From contig CATKFJ010000302.1 in assembly GCA_949747725.1 (NCBI GenBank), forward strand, positions 1 through 24,120: a stretch of DNA of 24,120 nt. The letters are read 5' to 3'. The position numbers were made by a program, and so were the translations under genes. The notes below the pieces were generated by a model. The model made no database searches and was not told the origin of the DNA. It saw only the letters and a program-made list of their open reading frames with translations. Below, piece by piece: positions 1 through 6,841 of the stretch (positions are counted from its first letter, which is position 1; the number at the start of each line of letters is the position of its first letter). Origin of the DNA: an uncultured bacterium. Lineage in GTDB: Bacteria > Bacillota > Clostridia > Christensenellales > Pumilibacteraceae.

Positions 1-1513
1 ATGCGAACGGCGTTTTGTCCGCGGCTCCTACAATGGGAGGAACAACGGCTGTCAATAACAGGACGATAGCGCATGCAAGCGCGAAAAAATCGAACTTGAA
101 ATTCTTATCGGCTTTATAAACAAGACCGCGCAACGATCTGACCGTTGCGATAAACGCAAGCGCTATAGCTACTTCGCCCAATGCGGCGGTAATTATACTG
201 TTCACAGTGCTAGCATAAGAATAATAAATTTTGGTAGCGCCGTACGAAATAAAAACATTTGCGGTAAACAGCATTTCCAGCGTAGCGCCAAGCGGTGCAT
301 GCAAAGTAATGCTTAATTCTTTTAAATCTTTCTCTATAAAAGTTACGACGTTAATAATATTGCCGAACAGCAAGAAAAACGCGGTAATCGACAGTGCGGC
401 GACTACGGCGCGCTTTACCGTATGCTTTACGGGCGCCCCGTCGATAAACGCTTTTGCCAAACCGCCGACAAGTAAGGCGATCGCCGACATTACGGCTACG
501 ACAAGAAGCGCATCGCTCGGTGCAAGCATCGCGGCGATCGACAGTATGCACAACCCGACGCCGGACAAGATAAGCATGCTTGTAAGATAGGCAAAGAGCT
601 TACAGTTCTTTTTACGCAACATTCCGACAACGGCAAGAATAATGAATATTGCCGACAATACAACGATAACAAGTCTTATAAATACGGCTATCAACGCCAT
701 GACGAGCGCATATATTGTAGTATAGCGTTCATTATCGAGCATGTAAGCCATATCTATTTCTATTTCCTCTCCCGAAATATGGTCCATTGCGCCTATAGTA
801 GTTACGGCTAAATTATAGGCAAACATATTTATGTTTTTAAGTTCTGCCGCCATTAGCTCCATGGCTTTAGAGAACAGTTGTTCGGTAGTTGCGTCGGGAT
901 TGCGCACATACCACTTTTTAAGTTCGTTTTCCAACTTTTTATCGTTGATTATTTTGTTATAGTCATTGTATATATCGTCGATCTTTTTAACGTCCGCTTT
1001 ATCATACATATTGAGATTTAAATATCCGAGCGCGCCGAACACTTTCCATATAGATTGGTCTACAGTCTGAACGGATAATTCAAACTCCGTTTCTTCGCTT
1101 GCGTCGTTTGCAAACAAAGGCGAAATATCCGAATATGTCATTTTTATAGGACACAATAAAGCTATAAGAATAAACACTGCCGCAAACACGATCATCAACG
1201 TATTTACAATTACGCAATGTTTATTCTCGAAATCAACGATACCGCGCTTGGTTTTGCTTATCCACGCGCTCGCGCTCGATCGAGCGTCAGTCTTTACGGG
1301 TGCGCATGAAGGCTCAACGGGTTCGGCAGCAGTTTGACTTTCCGCTTCGTCGAATTTAGCGCCGCACATATTGCAAAATATGCCGTGCATGGGACGCTTA
1401 GCGCCGCAATTCGGGCAAAACCGATCTTCCGGAATTTCTACCTCCTTTCCGCACTGACTGCAAAACCGCGAAGTATCGGGATTTTGATAACCGCAATTGC
1501 CGCACTTTTTCAT
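1..1513 (-). CDS. Zinc-ribbon multi-span membrane protein, C-terminus cut by window edge
   Basis: The frame is open from an ATG at 1513 to the left edge, giving 504 residues and no stop, so the C-terminus is missing. A GGAGG ribosome binding site lies six bases before the ATG. Two tandem zinc ribbons form the N-terminus (Cys4/Cys7 with Cys18/Cys21, and Cys33/Cys36 with Cys47/Cys50). A polar linker leads to a first membrane span near residues 100-123. A mostly hydrophilic region of about 140 residues follows, probably outside the membrane. After that come closely packed hydrophobic spans near 264-298, 305-329, 332-353, 368-392, 437-460 and 473-495. I do not recognise the family beyond 'zinc-ribbon domain membrane protein', and I assign no function. 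It has its own promoter and is separated from gpmI by a probable terminator, so it is likely transcribed separately. Confidence 0.85.
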   Translation of the reverse strand, partial: MKKCGNCGYQNPDTSRFCSQCGKEVEIPEDRFCPNCGAKRPMHGIFCNMCGAKFDEAESQTAAEPVEPSCAPVKTDARSSASAWISKTKRGIVDFENKHCVIVNTLMIVFAAVFILIALLCPIKMTYSDISPLFANDASEETEFELSVQTVDQSIWKVFGALGYLNLNMYDKADVKKIDDIYNDYNKIINDKKLENELKKWYVRNPDATTEQLFSKAMELMAAELKNINMFAYNLAVTTIGAMDHISGEEIEIDMAYMLDNERYTTIYALVMALIAVFIRLVIVVLSAIFIILAVVGMLRKKNCKLFAYLTSMLILSGVGLCILSIAAMLAPSDALLVVAVMSAIALLVGGLAKAFIDGAPVKHTVKRAVVAALSITAFFLLFGNIINVVTFIEKDLKELSITLHAPLGATLEMLFTANVFISYGATKIYYSYASTVNSIITAALGEVAIALAFIATVRSLRGLVYKADKNFKFDFFALACAIVLLLTAVVPPIVGAADKTPFA

Positions 1514-1553
1514 ACTTTCCTCCGCAAAGAAACATCAATTTATCATTATATAT

Positions 1554-1581
1554 ATTATCATACATTCGTGATCCTTGTCAA
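1554..1581 (-). promoter_or_regulatory. Promoter of the zinc-ribbon membrane protein gene
   Basis: On the minus strand a perfect -35 TTGACA (1581-1576) is followed after 16 bases by GATAAT (1559-1554). The predicted transcript start near 1547 gives a leader of about 34 bases carrying the GGAGG site of the downstream gene. Confidence 0.75.
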
Positions 1582-1587
1582 TAGGTA

Positions 1588-1639
1588 TATAAAAATAAAA
1601 ACAAAAAACCGAAACGCCCGACCTTCGCCGAAAGTTTCG
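1588..1639 (-). terminator. Probable rho-independent terminator after gpmI
   Basis: Read on the minus strand, CGAAAC (1639-1634) can pair with GTTTCG (1615-1610), with a small hairpin possible in the 18-base loop. A T-rich tract with runs of six and five T follows at 1609-1588. The position between the gpmI stop and the next gene's promoter fits a terminator. The stem is short, so confidence is moderate. Confidence 0.55.
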
Positions 1640-1669
1640 ATTTTTATCTAAAGTTCTTGATATTATATC

Positions 1670-3184
1670 TTATTTATTTATAATGCTCTCGCCCGTCATC
1701 TCGGTCGGTTTTTTCACGCCCATAATGTCGAGCAGCGTAGGCGCGACGTCACACAGAGCCTTACCCGATTTAAGCGTTTTGCCCACGTATTTTTCGCCTG
1801 CGACTATAAGCGGCACGAGATTGGTCGTATGCGAAGTGCACGGCGAACCGCTCTCGAACTGCATGACCTCGGCATTGCCGTGATCTGCCGTCACTATAGC
1901 CGTACCGCCCGATCTCCACACCGCTTCGACTACTTTCTTCAAACATTCGTCAACAGCCTCTACGGCTTTCACCGCGGCGCTCAGCACGCCCGTATGTCCT
2001 ACCATGTCGCAATTGGCGAAGTTGAGTATAAGCACGTCCTTGCCGCTTTCCGCTTGTTCCACCGCCTTATCGGCCACCTCGTACGCGCTCATTTCGGGCT
2101 GAAGATCGTACGTCGCCACCTTGGGGCTTGCAACCAATACGCGCGTTTCGTTGTCGTTGGGCTTTTCCACGCCGCCGTTGAAGAAGAAAGTTACGTGCGC
2201 GTACTTTTCGGTTTCGGCGACGCGCACTTGAGTAAAACCGTTTGCGGCAAGATACTCGCCGAGCGTGTTTTTAAGATGGCGCGGAGGGAACGCCGTAAGA
2301 ATGTTTTTGAGCGTAACGTCGTACTGAGTCATGCCGACGTACGTTATTTGTTTATATCCGCCCATACGCTCGAAAGAATCGAACTCGGGTTCGGTAATTG
2401 CGCGCGATATCTGACGCGCACGGTCGGCACGGAACTTAAAGAATATCGTTGCGTCGCCGACATTTACTCCTTTATAATCGCCTATGACTACGGGTTCTAC
2501 AAACTCGTCCATAGTTCCTGCCGCATAGCTTGACGCCATAGCCGAGTCGGGCGACGAAAAATGCTTGCCGACGCCGGCAAACACGGCGTTGTATCCGCGC
2601 GCAACGCGTTCCCAACGGTTATCGCGATCCATATAGTAATAACGCCCCACCACAGTGCCTATAGCGCCCACGCCTATCTCCGCAATTTTTTCCTCGAGTT
2701 CGCGAATAAACGCCATGCCCGAATCGGGCGGAACGTCTCTGCCGTCCGTAATGCAATGCACATAGACAGTTTTTACGCCGCGCGCTTTGCAAAGCGACAA
2801 CAAGGCGTACAGATGAGTGTTCATGCTGTGCACGCCGCCGTTGCTCAAAAGCCCTACAAGATGAAGCGCGGTATTATTTGCCTTTACCGTATCGATAGCG
2901 GCATTGAAAGCGATATTATTATTGAACGAACCGTCTTTTATAGCGTCGTCGATAGTAGTAATGTCCTGATACACTACTCTTCCTGCGCCGAGATTAAGAT
3001 GTCCTACTTCGCTGTTGCCCATCTGACCTTCGGGCAGTCCAACGGCATAACCGGACGCGTTTATAAGCGTATGCGGATATTTTGCCATAAGCGAATCGAA
3101 AAACGGTTTTTTGGCTTTAAGAACGGCATTACCGTAATCATTGGGATTCTCTCCGAATCCGTCGAGAATAATCAAAGCGTTCAT
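1670..3184 (-). CDS. gpmI: 2,3-bisphosphoglycerate-independent phosphoglycerate mutase
   Basis: This cytoplasmic glycolytic enzyme interconverts 3- and 2-phosphoglycerate using two metal ions (usually manganese) and a phosphoserine intermediate. At 504 residues it matches the family length. The N-terminus carries the metal-binding LIILDGFG (Asp8). The catalytic serine is Ser58 in MGNSEVGHLNLGAGR, and TADHGNAEVM at 432-441 supplies Asp434 and His435 for the second metal site. The GRDVPP motif is present in the middle domain. The ATG at 3184 is preceded by GGGAGGT at ten bases. The N-terminus is a few residues shorter than usual, but nothing essential is lost. It lies 85 bases after tpiA, probably as the last gene of the run starting at mrnC. 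The usual neighbours gap, pgk and eno are absent from the window. Confidence 0.97.
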   Translation of the reverse strand: MNALIILDGFGENPNDYGNAVLKAKKPFFDSLMAKYPHTLINASGYAVGLPEGQMGNSEVGHLNLGAGRVVYQDITTIDDAIKDGSFNNNIAFNAAIDTVKANNTALHLVGLLSNGGVHSMNTHLYALLSLCKARGVKTVYVHCITDGRDVPPDSGMAFIRELEEKIAEIGVGAIGTVVGRYYYMDRDNRWERVARGYNAVFAGVGKHFSSPDSAMASSYAAGTMDEFVEPVVIGDYKGVNVGDATIFFKFRADRARQISRAITEPEFDSFERMGGYKQITYVGMTQYDVTLKNILTAFPPRHLKNTLGEYLAANGFTQVRVAETEKYAHVTFFFNGGVEKPNDNETRVLVASPKVATYDLQPEMSAYEVADKAVEQAESGKDVLILNFANCDMVGHTGVLSAAVKAVEAVDECLKKVVEAVWRSGGTAIVTADHGNAEVMQFESGSPCTSHTTNLVPLIVAGEKYVGKTLKSGKALCDVAPTLLDIMGVKKPTEMTGESIINK

Positions 3185-3244
3185 AATGAAAATGACCTCC
3201 CTGTTACATTTCCGGTTTGAGCGTACACTTTTATTTTAAGTAAG

Positions 3245-3260
3245 CCGCGCGGCTGCGCGG
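3245..3260. other. GC-only hairpin between tpiA and gpmI
   Basis: CCGCGC (3245-3250) and GCGCGG (3255-3260) form a six-base-pair, all-GC stem with a four-base loop in the 85-base gap between tpiA and gpmI. No clean T-run follows on the minus strand, so it is a poor terminator. It could instead stabilise or process the mRNA between the two genes. Confidence 0.35.
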
Positions 3261-3269
3261 TAAATCGAA

Positions 3270-4022
3270 TTATCGTGCGGCGTTTACTATTACCGCAAAA
3301 TCGTCCGCCTTAAGACTTGCGCCGCCGATAAGTCCGCCGTCGATCTCGGGCTGTGCCATAAGACCGACTACGTTTTTTGCGTTCATGCTGCCGCCGTATT
3401 GTATACGCATACCGTCGGCGATCTTCGCGCCGTAAAGCTCTTTTACGACAGACCGAATATAGCCTATAGTTTCGTTTGCCTGCTCGTCGGTTGCGGTCTT
3501 GCCCGTACCTATCGCCCAAACCGGCTCGTACGCGATAACTACTTTAACCGCGTCGGCGGCGGAAACGCCCTCGAACGCGCCGACGACCTGCGTGCGGCAC
3601 ACTTCTTCGGTCTTATTTCCCTCGCGTTCGGCAAGAAGCTCGCCAACGCACACTATGGGGGACAATCCGTTTTTGAGCGCTTGTATCAGACGCGCGTTTA
3701 CCGTCTTGTCCGTTTCGCCGAAATACTGACGGCGTTCGCTGTGTCCGATTATGACATAGCTTGCGCCCGCCTCTTTTAACATAGCCGCCGATATCTCGCC
3801 CGTAAAAGCGCCGCTGTCCGCCCACGCGATATTCTGCGCGCCTACCGCTATGTTTGTGCCTTTAACAAGCTCCGAAGCAAGCGCGATATCGGTAAACGGC
3901 ACGCAAACCACTACGTCGCACTCAGCGTCCTTCACCTTGGGCGCAAGCGCGGTTATAAGCTCGCGGCATTCCGCCGCCGTTTTGTTCATTTTCCAGTTGC
4001 CTGCAATAATGGGTTTTCTCAT
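3270..4022 (-). CDS. tpiA: Triosephosphate isomerase
   Basis: This glycolytic TIM-barrel enzyme interconverts dihydroxyacetone phosphate and glyceraldehyde 3-phosphate in the cytoplasm. It has the normal length of 250 residues, and all signature residues are visible: Asn9 and Lys11 in AGNWKMN, His94 in IIGHSERR, the general base Glu166 in AYEPVWAIGTGK, and the phosphate-binding YGGSMNAKNV near the C-terminus. The start chosen is the ATG at 4022. AGGAG occurs upstream but about 15 bases away, which is longer than usual, and I see no better start. The gene lies 32 bases after rlmB and 85 bases before gpmI, so it is probably co-transcribed with both. Confidence 0.98.
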   Translation of the reverse strand: MRKPIIAGNWKMNKTAAECRELITALAPKVKDAECDVVVCVPFTDIALASELVKGTNIAVGAQNIAWADSGAFTGEISAAMLKEAGASYVIIGHSERRQYFGETDKTVNARLIQALKNGLSPIVCVGELLAEREGNKTEEVCRTQVVGAFEGVSAADAVKVVIAYEPVWAIGTGKTATDEQANETIGYIRSVVKELYGAKIADGMRIQYGGSMNAKNVVGLMAQPEIDGGLIGGASLKADDFAVIVNAAR

Positions 4023-4054
4023 GATAATATTTTATTTCTCCTGTAGTGAATTTA

Positions 4055-4780
4055 TTATTTTCGATCGCGATTTATCTTCGCATAAATGCCGAGCGCCGCA
4101 GCTACGGACGCATTGAGCGAGTTTATTTTTCCGCGCATAGGCAACGACAGCACGCCGTCGCACAGTTCTTTAGTAAGCCGCGACACGCCCTTGCCTTCCG
4201 CACCCACCACAAGCGCGACCGCGCCCGACAGGTTTGCGTCATAGATATTTTCACCGCCCATATCGAGCGCGAACACCCACACGCCTTTTTCCTTTAATGT
4301 ACGAATGGCGTCGTTCACATTTACCACTCGCGCCACCTTTAAGTATTCCGCAGCGCCCTCGGCTACTTTGACTACGGTGTCAGTTACGGCTACCTGACGG
4401 TTTTTGCCTATCACAACGCCGTGCACGCCGCCGCATTCGCTCGATCGCAATATACTGCCGAAATTGTGCGGATCTTCTATGCCGTCGAGAATAATAATAA
4501 ACGGCGGCTCATTGCGCTGCTCGGCTACGGCTAAAATGCCGTCTATATCGGTATATTCGAAGTCCGAAGCATAACCTATACAACCCTGATGAACATTGCC
4601 GTCGGCGGCGCGGTCGAGGCTTTTGCGGTCGCACAGCCGTATCGGCACGCCGGCGCGCTTTGCAAGCGCCGTTATTTTTGCGCCGCGCTCGTCAGTATGA
4701 CCGGAAAGCATTTCTATACGGATAAATCCGCCGCCGTTTTTAAGCCGTTCGATAACGGCGTTTTTGCCGAAAATTTTTAT
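4055..4780 (-). CDS. rlmB: 23S rRNA 2'-O-ribose methyltransferase, TrmH/SpoU family (RlmB-like), apparent non-AUG start
   Basis: The protein is a SAM-dependent 2'-O-methyltransferase of the knotted SPOUT class, expected to methylate a guanosine of 23S rRNA. All three SpoU motifs are present: ILDGIEDPHNFGSILRSSE, ALVVGAEGKGVSRL and LPMRGKINSLNASVAAAL. The first in-frame ATG is at 4711, but the frame stays open upstream and encodes IFGKNAVIERLKN, the conserved start of the family's substrate-binding domain. Between that segment and an in-frame TAA at 4790-4792 there is no ATG, GTG or TTG. AAGGTGAG (4791-4784) is a good ribosome binding site placed for ATA at 4780, or less well for ATT at 4774. 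I therefore annotate 4780, giving 241 residues and the normal family length. If only ATG is accepted, the product is 218 residues and lacks the domain start. RlmB versus another TrmH-family specificity cannot be settled from sequence. Confidence 0.9.
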   Translation of the reverse strand: MKIFGKNAVIERLKNGGGFIRIEMLSGHTDERGAKITALAKRAGVPIRLCDRKSLDRAADGNVHQGCIGYASDFEYTDIDGILAVAEQRNEPPFIIILDGIEDPHNFGSILRSSECGGVHGVVIGKNRQVAVTDTVVKVAEGAAEYLKVARVVNVNDAIRTLKEKGVWVFALDMGGENIYDANLSGAVALVVGAEGKGVSRLTKELCDGVLSLPMRGKINSLNASVAAALGIYAKINRDRK

Positions 4781-4831
4781 TTTCTCACCTTAACAATACG
4801 CAGTTGCAAACAATCGCGTAAATCCGAATAC

Positions 4832-5554
4832 TTATTTTTTAAATATCTCTTCTTTTCGCGCCTTGACTTCTTTGGCTTTGCCGCACGATTTTTTGCCCTC
4901 GGGGCAATTGCCGTTCAAGCACCCCGGACCGCAGTCGCGGAATAGATTGGGCGCTACTTTGGCAACCTCTTTCATCATCATCCATGCGACGTTACGTATT
5001 TCCCACTGCGCGCGATTGCAGCAACGCAGCGAAAAAAAGTGCATAAGCTCGCGCGCATTCATTGTAACTATCATTTTCGTTTCGCAGGCATTGGGCAAAA
5101 TAAACCGCGCGTCCTCATTGGACTTCTCGCCTCTGCCGAGCGCGCTCTGCCAATCGCGGTACCAATCCATAATAGTATCCATCTGTCCCTTATACCGCGC
5201 AACCGCCGCCGCGCCGAGTTCCTCTATCGCCGGCGGAATCACATAGTTGAACGAATCCTCGGACACGTAGCGTTGAGAACGCACGGAAAACGACGCCACG
5301 CGGTGACGGGTTATCTGCGCAAGCAACGCGCGCGAAACGCCCTCAATCGAAAAAGTGAACGACGCATGCTCCGTAGGAGAATGATGTCCCATATCCATAA
5401 GCCTGTCGATAAACGCGCCGTTATCGCTCGCCATGATATTATCGGTAAGATCGTCAAGCTCTCTATCCGAATAGCAGAGTTTGGCGGCAAGCGCGACGGT
5501 CGCTTCGGGATCGGCTGTATGGCGTATAAGTTTTACTTTGGGTTGTACCTGCAT
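4832..5554 (-). CDS. thyX: Flavin-dependent thymidylate synthase
   Basis: ThyX makes dTMP from dUMP using FAD, NADPH and methylene-tetrahydrofolate, replacing ThyA. The family signature RHR-x7-S is present as Arg83-His84-Arg85 to Ser93, within ITRHRVASFSVRSQRY. The length of 240 residues is normal. The C-terminal tail holds four cysteines in a CGPGC-x4-C-x5-C pattern before a lysine-rich end. I believe this resembles tails of other clostridial ThyX proteins and do not treat it as a fusion. An AAAGGA site precedes the ATG by about eight bases. The gene lies 39 bases after mrnC and about 50 bases before rlmB; mrnC-rlmB neighbourhoods that include thyX are familiar in Clostridia, which supports all three calls. 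Confidence 0.97.
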   Translation of the reverse strand: MQVQPKVKLIRHTADPEATVALAAKLCYSDRELDDLTDNIMASDNGAFIDRLMDMGHHSPTEHASFTFSIEGVSRALLAQITRHRVASFSVRSQRYVSEDSFNYVIPPAIEELGAAAVARYKGQMDTIMDWYRDWQSALGRGEKSNEDARFILPNACETKMIVTMNARELMHFFSLRCCNRAQWEIRNVAWMMMKEVAKVAPNLFRDCGPGCLNGNCPEGKKSCGKAKEVKARKEEIFKK

Positions 5555-5593
5555 AACGTATTCCTTTTGTATGTATATTGAATATAGACTGTT

Positions 5594-5986
5594 TTAAGCA
5601 AGCCGATCGCCTATCTCCGCGCACAGCTCGAGCAAAGCATGCTCGCGATCCTTGTCGCCCGACAGATGAACATAACCTATCACCGCTTCGAGCGCAGTTG
5701 CTTTGTGATAATCGGTAGACGACGCCGTTTTCGCTTTGGAATGAAGGTGCGCGTTTTTTGCTCGCCGCGCAACATCCGCCTCGTCCGCAGTGAACGCGCC
5801 GCGCGATACAAGCTCGTCAAATACCTTTGCCTGCGCGGAAGCGTTTACCATTTTAGTCACAGTTGTGTGAAGGGTGCCTACCACAACGTCCGAATGTGCG
5901 ATCGCGCGTTCGCGTATATATAGCGTATGCACCGCATCGCCGATAAACGCCAGACCCGACGGTGTAAGCCTGTCAACTCGTTCCAT
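5594..5986 (-). CDS. mrnC: Mini-ribonuclease III
   Basis: Mini-III is a dimeric RNase III-type nuclease without a double-stranded RNA binding domain. In Bacillus it matures 23S rRNA. The RNase III signature region GLAFIGDAVHTLYIRER carries the catalytic Asp, and ALEAVIGYVHL near the C-terminus carries the catalytic Glu. The KNAHLHSKAK segment between them is typical of the family. From the ATG at 5986 the product has 130 residues, close to the usual 130-145. The frame is open further upstream to 6202, but that would run through the promoter and into the divergent gene, and those residues are not family-like. No ribosome binding site precedes the start. A GTG two codons upstream (5992-5990) lies exactly where transcription should begin, so it is the alternative start. 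This is the first gene of the run to gpmI. Confidence 0.93.
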   Translation of the reverse strand: MERVDRLTPSGLAFIGDAVHTLYIRERAIAHSDVVVGTLHTTVTKMVNASAQAKVFDELVSRGAFTADEADVARRAKNAHLHSKAKTASSTDYHKATALEAVIGYVHLSGDKDREHALLELCAEIGDRLA

Positions 5987-5998
5987 GTCCACAAGACT

Positions 5999-6027
5999 AT
6001 TATACATTTTGCCGTAAAATAAGTCAA
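5999..6027 (-). promoter_or_regulatory. Consensus sigma-A promoter of mrnC, implying a leaderless mRNA
   Basis: TTGACT (6027-6022), a 17-base spacer and TATAAT (6004-5999) form a near-perfect promoter on the minus strand. Only 12 bases separate the -10 box from the ATG at 5986. The in-frame GTG begins seven bases after the -10 box, at the expected first transcribed base. Confidence 0.85.
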
Positions 6028-6092
6028 CAAAATACAAGCCGTGCTGTCGATAGTTTTTAATAGTAATACGCCGATAAAAACGGCTCAAATAC

Positions 6093-6121
6093 TTGATATA
6101 TCGTTTCGGTCGTGTTATAAT
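6093..6121 (+). promoter_or_regulatory. Consensus sigma-A promoter of the zinc-ribbon protein at 6155
   Basis: TTGATA (6093-6098), a 17-base spacer and TATAAT (6116-6121) read on the plus strand. The predicted transcript start is near 6128, and an AGAGG ribosome binding site lies before the ATG at 6155. It diverges from the mrnC promoter about 65 bases away. Confidence 0.85.
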
Positions 6122-6154
6122 AAACGTATAAATATAATAATCCAGAGGCGTTAA

Positions 6155-6772
6155 ATGGTAAAGACAGTAACATTCCAATGTGCCAAATGCGGAAAAACAC
6201 ATTCGTTTACAATAGGAGCGCGCGATATTGCGACGCTGCAGGATGCCATAGATAACGTGCCCGAACGCGATGCCGACAAACTGCTTGAGGCGGTGAACCG
6301 CATGCTCTTAAACAAGAGCGAGGCGGAACGCACGTCGTTCATGATGAACAACGCCGACGCGCTGTCCATGGTAAACTACGACGCATGCGGTCAGTCGTTG
6401 ACTTTGTTTTCCGCAGACGACGTTAAAGCGATTTACGAAAAATATACTCCCGTTCAGATAGATAAACTCAATAAAAGCATGGCGCTGTGGGAAACGGCTG
6501 TAGCGAGCGAAGGGTTTGTGGCGTTCGACGCAATATTCTATTGCCGCAAGTGCAAAAAACTTACGCAGGGCATGTATCTAAAGGTCCGCTCGGTAGAGGA
6601 CAAAAAGGAACGCACTTATGTTTTCGCGCAGAAATGCCATACATGCAACAGCGATCTCACGCTTGTAAACGACGCAAATATGGGCTATATGTTCGAGGGT
6701 TTGACTGCGCGCGCGCCCTGCCCGTCATGCGGCGGTGCGATCACCGTTGCCGAAGTCAATTTCAAACCGTAA
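6155..6772 (+). CDS. Stand-alone zinc-ribbon protein, function unknown
   Basis: This 205-residue, apparently cytoplasmic protein has no signal peptide or membrane span. It contains four CxxC knuckles: Cys9/Cys12 at the N-terminus, then Cys130/Cys133, Cys161/Cys164 and Cys189/Cys192 in the C-terminal third. A helical middle region of about 100 residues lies between them. The arrangement suggests one or two metal-binding ribbons, possibly with Cys9/Cys12 completing a site. I do not recognise the family. The gene is a single unit with a consensus promoter and an AGAGG site six bases before the ATG, and it ends at a strong terminator. That argues for a real, steadily expressed protein. Nothing nearby on the same strand hints at its role. 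Confidence 0.85.
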   Translation: MVKTVTFQCAKCGKTHSFTIGARDIATLQDAIDNVPERDADKLLEAVNRMLLNKSEAERTSFMMNNADALSMVNYDACGQSLTLFSADDVKAIYEKYTPVQIDKLNKSMALWETAVASEGFVAFDAIFYCRKCKKLTQGMYLKVRSVEDKKERTYVFAQKCHTCNSDLTLVNDANMGYMFEGLTARAPCPSCGGAITVAEVNFKP

Positions 6773-6790
6773 CAAAATATATGCATATCG

Positions 6791-6824
6791 AAAAGCGGCG
6801 CAAGAAAATACCTGCGCCGCTTTT
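6791..6824. terminator. Bidirectional rho-independent terminator between convergent genes
   Basis: AAAAGCGGCGCA (6791-6802) pairs perfectly with TGCGCCGCTTTT (6813-6824) around a ten-base loop, and T-rich tails lie on both strands. It sits between the stop of the plus-strand zinc-ribbon gene and the stop of minus-strand fakA, so it can end both transcripts. Confidence 0.93.
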
Positions 6825-6841
6825 TATGTACCGAAAAGTTT

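Noticed and set aside
41..56. AACAACGGCTGTCAAT resembling the fakB palindrome
   Set aside because: It lies within coding sequence and one arm is broken, so it is probably a coincidence.
1829..3220. Long open frames on the plus strand opposite gpmI
   Set aside because: They are antisense to a clear gpmI coding frame, have no ribosome binding sites and show no family features. They reflect the codon bias of the real gene.
5987..6202. N-terminal extension of mrnC up to 6202
   Set aside because: It would run through the mrnC promoter and into the divergent gene, and the added residues do not resemble the family.
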